Assembly (NCBI GenBank): GCA_017694495.1
Contig: JADIMU010000021.1
Span: forward strand, 1-37,902
DNA length: 37,902 nt
Origin: Candidatus Aphodenecus pullistercoris
GTDB lineage: Bacteria; Spirochaetota; Spirochaetia; Sphaerochaetales; Sphaerochaetaceae
Direction of reading: 5' to 3'
A program made the position numbers and the translations under genes. Of the stretch, positions 32,334 through 37,902 are shown in pieces. Under the pieces are notes generated by a model, which was not told the origin of the DNA, did no database searches, and was given only the letters and a program-made list of their open reading frames with translations. Position 1 is the stretch's first letter. Each line of letters begins with the position of its first letter.

Positions 32334-33756
32334 GACCGTCATCAGCGACAAGGCTGAGGTCAAGGACCTCCTGCGCAGCGAAGTGTCCCAGGCCCTGGAG
32401 GCCGTCCTCTCGACGGCCCAGGGCAGCGCGGCCTTCAGTGGAATCGACCCCATCGAGCTGAGGAGGAGGATCTCTTGTCTGGACTTCCTTCCCGAGGAGG
32501 GGCTCGGCTTCACTGAGGCCCTGCGCCTCCTGAAGGACGAGGTCCTGGAGCACATGCTCCGCACCTGGTCGACACAGTACATGCCCCACCTCCACTCGCC
32601 TTCCCTCCTCGAGTCGATCGCATGCGAGCTCATCATCGCATCCTACAACGACTCGATGGACAGCTGGGACCAGAGCCCTGCCACGACCGAAGTCGAGCTC
32701 GCCGTCGTCAGACAGCTGTGCTCCCTCGTCGGCTACGGTGCACACAGTGACGGCGTCTTCACCTCAGGAGGCAGCCAGTCCAACCTCAGCGCGATCACAG
32801 GCGCACGCGACGCCTGGTGCCGACGCAAGCTAGGGTGGGACGTCAAGAAGCATGGAAACCCTCGCGAGTACAGCCGCCTCAGGCTATACACGAGCGCCAT
32901 CTCCCACTTCTCCATGGAGAAGAGCTGCCACCTCCTCGGCCTGGGCTACGAGGCCGTCGTCAAACTTCCCGTCGACGACATGTGCCGCATAGACCTGGAC
33001 AAGGCCGATGGGATCATCGCCCGCGATGTGGCCGAGGGCAGACTGCCATTCTGCATCGTCGCGACGATTGGAACGACGGACTACGGCTCCGTCGACGACC
33101 TCGCTGGACTCAGGAAGCTTGCCGACAAGTACGGCGCCCATCTCCATGCGGATGCCGCCTACGGCTCGGGAGCCCTCATGAGCCGCCGCTACAGGGAGCG
33201 CATCGGAGACCTTTCGCTCGCCGACAGCGTGACCGTCGACTTCCACAAGATGTTCCTGTTGCCGATCAGCTGCTCGGCCATCCTCGTGAAGGATGCATTC
33301 CTCCTGGACTGCTTCAGCCTCCACGCAGACTACCTCAACCGTGAGGAGGACGAGGAGGAGGGCTACGTCAACCTCGTGGGCAAGTCGATCCAGACGACGA
33401 GGCGCGCCGACGCCCTCAAGGTGGCCTTCAGCTTCCTCGTGCGCGGACGCAAGGGCTTCGAGGAGATCATCGACACTGTCATCGGCAACGCAGACCACCT
33501 GTACAGACTGCTGGAGGCGGACGACGACTTCATCGCACCGGTGAGGCCGACGCTCAGCTCCGTCGTCTTCGCCCTCAAGGGAGGAGATGAGGTCAACAAG
33601 GCCGCCAGACGGCGTCTGATGGCCGAGGGCCTCGTCCTGGGCCAGACCGTCAAGGATGGCCGCGTTATGCTCAAGGCGACGCTGCTCAACCCTGCCCTGG
33701 GGGAGGACGACCTGGCAGCCCTTCTGGAGCGGGTGCGCTTCTGCCGCGGGGCTTGA
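32317..33756 (+). CDS. ddc: L-2,4-diaminobutyrate decarboxylase
   Basis: A 479-aa group II PLP decarboxylase. Landmarks are TSGGSQSNLSAITGARD, the ATIGTTDYGSVDDL motif, HLHADAAYGSGAL (PLP-binding Asp) and VDFHKMFLLP (K311, Schiff base). Next to dat, the most likely reaction is diaminobutyrate to 1,3-diaminopropane. Other aromatic or glutamate substrates cannot be excluded from sequence alone. The start at 32317 lies inside the end of dat with AGGAAGGTGG upstream; an earlier in-frame start at 32287 is less likely. Confidence 0.83.
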   Translation: MSQRLETVISDKAEVKDLLRSEVSQALEAVLSTAQGSAAFSGIDPIELRRRISCLDFLPEEGLGFTEALRLLKDEVLEHMLRTWSTQYMPHLHSPSLLESIACELIIASYNDSMDSWDQSPATTEVELAVVRQLCSLVGYGAHSDGVFTSGGSQSNLSAITGARDAWCRRKLGWDVKKHGNPREYSRLRLYTSAISHFSMEKSCHLLGLGYEAVVKLPVDDMCRIDLDKADGIIARDVAEGRLPFCIVATIGTTDYGSVDDLAGLRKLADKYGAHLHADAAYGSGALMSRRYRERIGDLSLADSVTVDFHKMFLLPISCSAILVKDAFLLDCFSLHADYLNREEDEEEGYVNLVGKSIQTTRRADALKVAFSFLVRGRKGFEEIIDTVIGNADHLYRLLEADDDFIAPVRPTLSSVVFALKGGDEVNKAARRRLMAEGLVLGQTVKDGRVMLKATLLNPALGEDDLAALLERVRFCRGA

Positions 33757-33847
33757 TGACAAAGATTCCTCTCTCTGATATTATTAGCAAGTTGCGTTGC
33801 AAAAGAATAAGTACAGACAACTGTAAAGATACAAGGACGGAATAAGA

Positions 33848-35242
33848 ATGGCTGACGTTAAATTGGAAGCTAGGGAGAAGTCTCAGAAGGCTCTCACCAT
33901 GACAATCGCCGCCGCCGACCTCCAGAAGGCCTATGGCGAGAAGCTCGCGAAGTATGCCCGCGAAATGACCTTCAAGGGCTTCAGGAAGGGCAAGGCGCCC
34001 ATCGACTTCGTCACCCGCCAGATCGGTGACTACGTCAGGGAAGAGGTCGTCTACGACACGATCGACTCGACCTTCAACGCCGAAGTCGAGAAGCTCGCCA
34101 TGGAGGACAGGCCCCTGCCCTACGCCAAGGCCAGCATCGAGGGTGAGGACAAGCTCAAGGACTACAAGCTCGGTGAGGATCTGACCGTCACGATCGCCTA
34201 CGACGTCTTCCCCGCCGTCGAGCTGGGCCAGTACAAGGGCCTCGAGCTCGAGGTGCTTGACGGCCAGGTGACCGACGCCGACATCGACGCCGAGGTCGAG
34301 AGCCTCAGGGAGCAGAACGCCAACATCATGAACAAGGAGGGCGAGGCCAAGCTCGGCGACATCGCAACCGTCGACTATGCCGAGCTCGACGAGGCCGGAG
34401 TGGCCATCGAGGCGACGAAGAGGAACGACTTCACCTTCACCCTCGGCTCCTCCTACAACCAGTACAAGATCGACGATGAGGTCGTCGGCATGAAGGTCGG
34501 CGACCAGAAGACCGTCGACAAGAGCTACGGCGAGGACTTCAGCGACGAGAGCCTGCGCGGACGCAGCGTCAAGCTCTCCATCACGCTGACCAAGCTCAAG
34601 GAGCGCGTCCTTCCCGAGGTCGACGACGACTTCGCCCAGGACGTCAAGGAGGAGTACAAGACCGTCGCCGACCTCAGGGAGGGCATCAGGAAGAACCTGA
34701 CTGAGAGCCTGGAGAACATGCAGAAGGACGAGAAGCTCGACCTCGTCTTCTCCGCCCTCAGGAAGAGCAGCAAGTACACCATCCCCCAGTCGATGAGGGA
34801 CTTCTCGATCCGCACCGAGACCCGCAACCAGCTGCGCCAGATGGGCTATGATGCCCAGACCGTCGACAGGATGATGGAGGAGAACGACAACACTGTCCTC
34901 TACTTCCAGACCCTGATCGCACAGCGCGTCGACACCAACCTCGCCGACCAGGTCATCATGCACGCCATCCAGCAGTCTGGTGCCATCACGCTTGGCGAGG
35001 GCGAGCTCGACAAGGCTGTCGAGGAGCAGCTCAAGGGCGAGATGAGCGATGAGGAGAAGAAGGCCGCTACGGAGAACATCAAGATGGACCTCGAGTTCGC
35101 CAAGGTGCCCGACTTCCTGCTCGAGAACAACAGCTTCAAGCCCACCGGCGACAAGCTCGACTACCGCGCCTACAGCAAGGCCTACTACGACAGGCTCTAC
35201 AGCGCGGACAAGGATGAGGAGACCTCCGCATCCGAGGAGTGA
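33848..35242 (+). CDS. tig: Trigger factor
   Basis: A 464-aa ribosome-associated chaperone and prolyl isomerase. The N-terminal ribosome-binding signature [14 protein letters not shown] is clear. A PPIase-like FKBP domain follows ([40 protein letters not shown]), then a long helical C-terminal chaperone domain. It heads the tig-clpP-clpX cluster, an arrangement common in bacteria that links folding of nascent chains to Clp proteolysis. The ATG has ACGGAATAAGA upstream, a weak ribosome site. Confidence 0.95.
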   Translation: MADVKLEAREKSQKALTMTIAAADLQKAYGEKLAKYAREMTFKGFRKGKAPIDFVTRQIGDYVREEVVYDTIDSTFNAEVEKLAMEDRPLPYAKASIEGEDKLKDYKLGEDLTVTIAYDVFPAVELGQYKGLELEVLDGQVTDADIDAEVESLREQNANIMNKEGEAKLGDIATVDYAELDEAGVAIEATKRNDFTFTLGSSYNQYKIDDEVVGMKVGDQKTVDKSYGEDFSDESLRGRSVKLSITLTKLKERVLPEVDDDFAQDVKEEYKTVADLREGIRKNLTESLENMQKDEKLDLVFSALRKSSKYTIPQSMRDFSIRTETRNQLRQMGYDAQTVDRMMEENDNTVLYFQTLIAQRVDTNLADQVIMHAIQQSGAITLGEGELDKAVEEQLKGEMSDEEKKAATENIKMDLEFAKVPDFLLENNSFKPTGDKLDYRAYSKAYYDRLYSADKDEETSASEE

Positions 35243-35244
35243 AA

Positions 35245-35849
35245 TTGTCCAAGTTGAATACAAGACTCAGTACGCTGGTGCCCTACGTCGTCGAACAGTC
35301 GGGCGCCGGCGAGAGGTCCTATGACATCTTCTCCCGCCTCCTCAAGGACAGGATCATCTTCCTTGACGGGGAGATCAGGGACGACATGGCCGACCTGGTC
35401 ATCGCCCAGCTGATCTTCCTCGAGAGCGAGAACCCGAAGAAGGACATCAACCTCTACATCAACAGCCCCGGCGGTTCAGTGACCGCTGGGCTTGCCATCT
35501 ATGACACGATGCAATACATCAAGTGCGATGTGAACACGATATGCATCGGACAGGCATGCTCGATGGCAAGCATCCTGCTCGCCGCGGGGACAGCCGGAAA
35601 GCGCTCCGTCCTCCCCCACTGCCGCGTCATGATCCACCAGCCCTACGGCGGAGTCGAGGGCCAGGCCAGCGACATCATCGTCGGCTCGAAGGAGCTGCAG
35701 CGCCTCAAGAAGCTCTCGGTCGACATTCTCGCCGAGCACACAGGCAAGAGCGTCGACGAGATCGCCTCCGTCATAGAGCGCGACTACTACATGGATCCGG
35801 ACGAGGCCGTAGCCTTCGGCATCGCCGACCGCGTCATGAGGAAGCACTG

Positions 35850-35850
<1 letters not shown>
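35245..35850 (+). CDS. clpP: ATP-dependent Clp protease proteolytic subunit
   Basis: A 201-aa serine protease. The triad is Ser106 in GQACSMAS, His131 in MIHQPYGG and Asp180 in [30 protein letters not shown] and FGIADRV are family motifs. The ATG is missing; TTG at 35245 with GAGGAG 5 bp upstream gives MSKLNT, the usual ClpP start, while a GTG at 35239 would overlap that site. The stop overlaps the clpX ATG (TGATG). ClpP forms the barrel that ClpX feeds. Confidence 0.94.
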
Positions 35851-37089
<1,239 letters not shown>

Positions 37090-37100
<11 letters not shown>

Positions 37101-37902
37101 GCAGCTCTATCCGCCCTTTCCCCCTGCCCTGCTCGAGGCCATCGACAGGGCCAGGGAGGTCATCGTCGTAGGCCACGCCAATCCCGACGGCGACTGCATC
37201 TTCAGCGAGCTGGCCATGAAGGAGATCCTGACAAGCCTTGGCAAGAGAGTGACCCTCGCCAACGAGGGCCCCTTCGACAGGGACGAGATCAAGGCCTATG
37301 AGGGGGAATTCACAGCCACGATTCCTGAAGACCTCATCGCCCGCCGTCCCCTTGTAGTCATCGTCGACTGCTCGACCCCCGACAGGCCCGGTGAGCTGAT
37401 GCGTCCCCTCATGGACCTTGAGACGATAGTCCTCGACCACCACAGCTCCGGCAGCCCCTTCGCCAAGGATGGTCTGGGCTACATCCAGCCGGCCTCGGTC
37501 TCGACGACGATGATCGTCGACGCCCTGCGCCGCCACCTCAATGTACCCCTGACGGGCCGCCTCGCGCGCTGCCTGTACAAGGGTTTCGCGACGGACACAG
37601 GCTTCTTCCACTTCATCAACGCAGAAGTCGGAGGCGAGACCCTCCGCCGCGTCGCCGCCTTCGTCGACGAGGGAGTCAGTCCCTACGAGCTCTACGACGA
37701 GATGCACGATGGCCGCCCACTGTCCTACTTCAAGGCCCTCGCGGCCCTGATGGACAGGGTCGTGAGCCTGAAGGACGGTGCCCTGCTCTACACCTGGCAA
37801 GGCATCGATGAGGAGGTTGAAGGCAAGCCTGCGGACGACATCTACGCCCAGCTGTTGCAAGTGGCCGGCGTCAAGGCCGTCCTCTTCTTCAAAGAGAAGG
37901 AG
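37090..37902 (+). CDS. DHH-family phosphoesterase (NrnA-like), 5' part
   Basis: The frame is open to the right edge, so 271 residues are visible. Motifs are [11 protein letters not shown] (H29, D33, D35), [16 protein letters not shown] (the DHH motif) and TDTGFFHF. These match NrnA-type bifunctional oligoribonuclease/pAp phosphatase or related nanoRNases. The usual Ser after PDGD is Cys here. The ATG at 37090 overlaps the end of clpX, so it is probably read from the same message. The DHHA1 domain lies beyond the edge. Confidence 0.9.

Noticed and set aside
33686-35263. Long minus-strand open frame opposite trigger factor, with similar long frames opposite rarA, dat and clpX
   Set aside because: They are GC-rich shadows rich in Leu, Val and Gly without motifs, while the plus-strand proteins are recognised families.

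Overview
The window is a GC-rich bacterial chromosome segment interrupted by an integrated, visibly more AT-rich element of about 16 kb. The gene set is bacterial: xseA-xseB, tig-clpP-clpX and a tRNA cluster without encoded CCA ends. A RarA protein with a methyltransferase-like tail and a flavodoxin/DUF3793 pair would fit an anaerobic, perhaps spirochaete-like host. That placement is a weak inference, and nothing in the window fixes the taxonomy.

Host left arm (1-8709). The 3' end of xseA is followed by xseB. Convergent to them are an RluA-type pseudouridine synthase and a Bax-inhibitor-1 membrane protein. A compact run of five plus-strand genes follows (lipoprotein, rarA with an extra C-terminal domain, SAM methyltransferase, aldose-epimerase-like protein, NYN/OST-HTH protein); most of them overlap by 4 bp. 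A convergent lysoplasmalogenase-like membrane protein comes last, before tRNA-Gly(GCC).

Integrated element (8740-24897). A tyrosine integrase lies just inside the tRNA-Gly gene. The last 42 bp of that tRNA recur exactly at 24856-24897, which marks attL and attR. Inside, in order, are the integrase, an unknown 402-aa protein, RadC, two tiny HTH proteins, a DUF669-like protein, a Toprim primase-like protein and a RepA-like helicase. Next come a 600-bp non-coding region dense in inverted repeats, MobC, a MobA-type relaxase and a coiled-coil/TM protein. The right end holds a three-gene minus-strand operon: a single-chain Type ISP-like restriction-modification enzyme (about 1640 aa) followed by a membrane-anchored protein and a lipoprotein, joined by 4-bp overlaps. 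This reads as an integrative and mobilizable element with its own replication module and a defence cargo. The most unusual parts are two highly structured non-coding stretches (upstream of radC and of mobC), the palindromic origin-like region, and the membrane/lipoprotein partners of the restriction enzyme.

Host right arm (24898-37902). An AAA/DUF4143 ATPase is bracketed by 15-bp direct repeats, next to an ABC-F protein. A minus-strand tRNA array (His, Arg, Lys, Leu, Gly) follows, with a second tRNA-Gly that has C at the normally invariant U55. Then come a D-2-hydroxyacid dehydrogenase, a flavodoxin with DUF3793, a diaminobutyrate aminotransferase/decarboxylase pair (a route to 1,3-diaminopropane), trigger factor, ClpP, ClpX and the start of a DHH phosphoesterase cut by the window edge.
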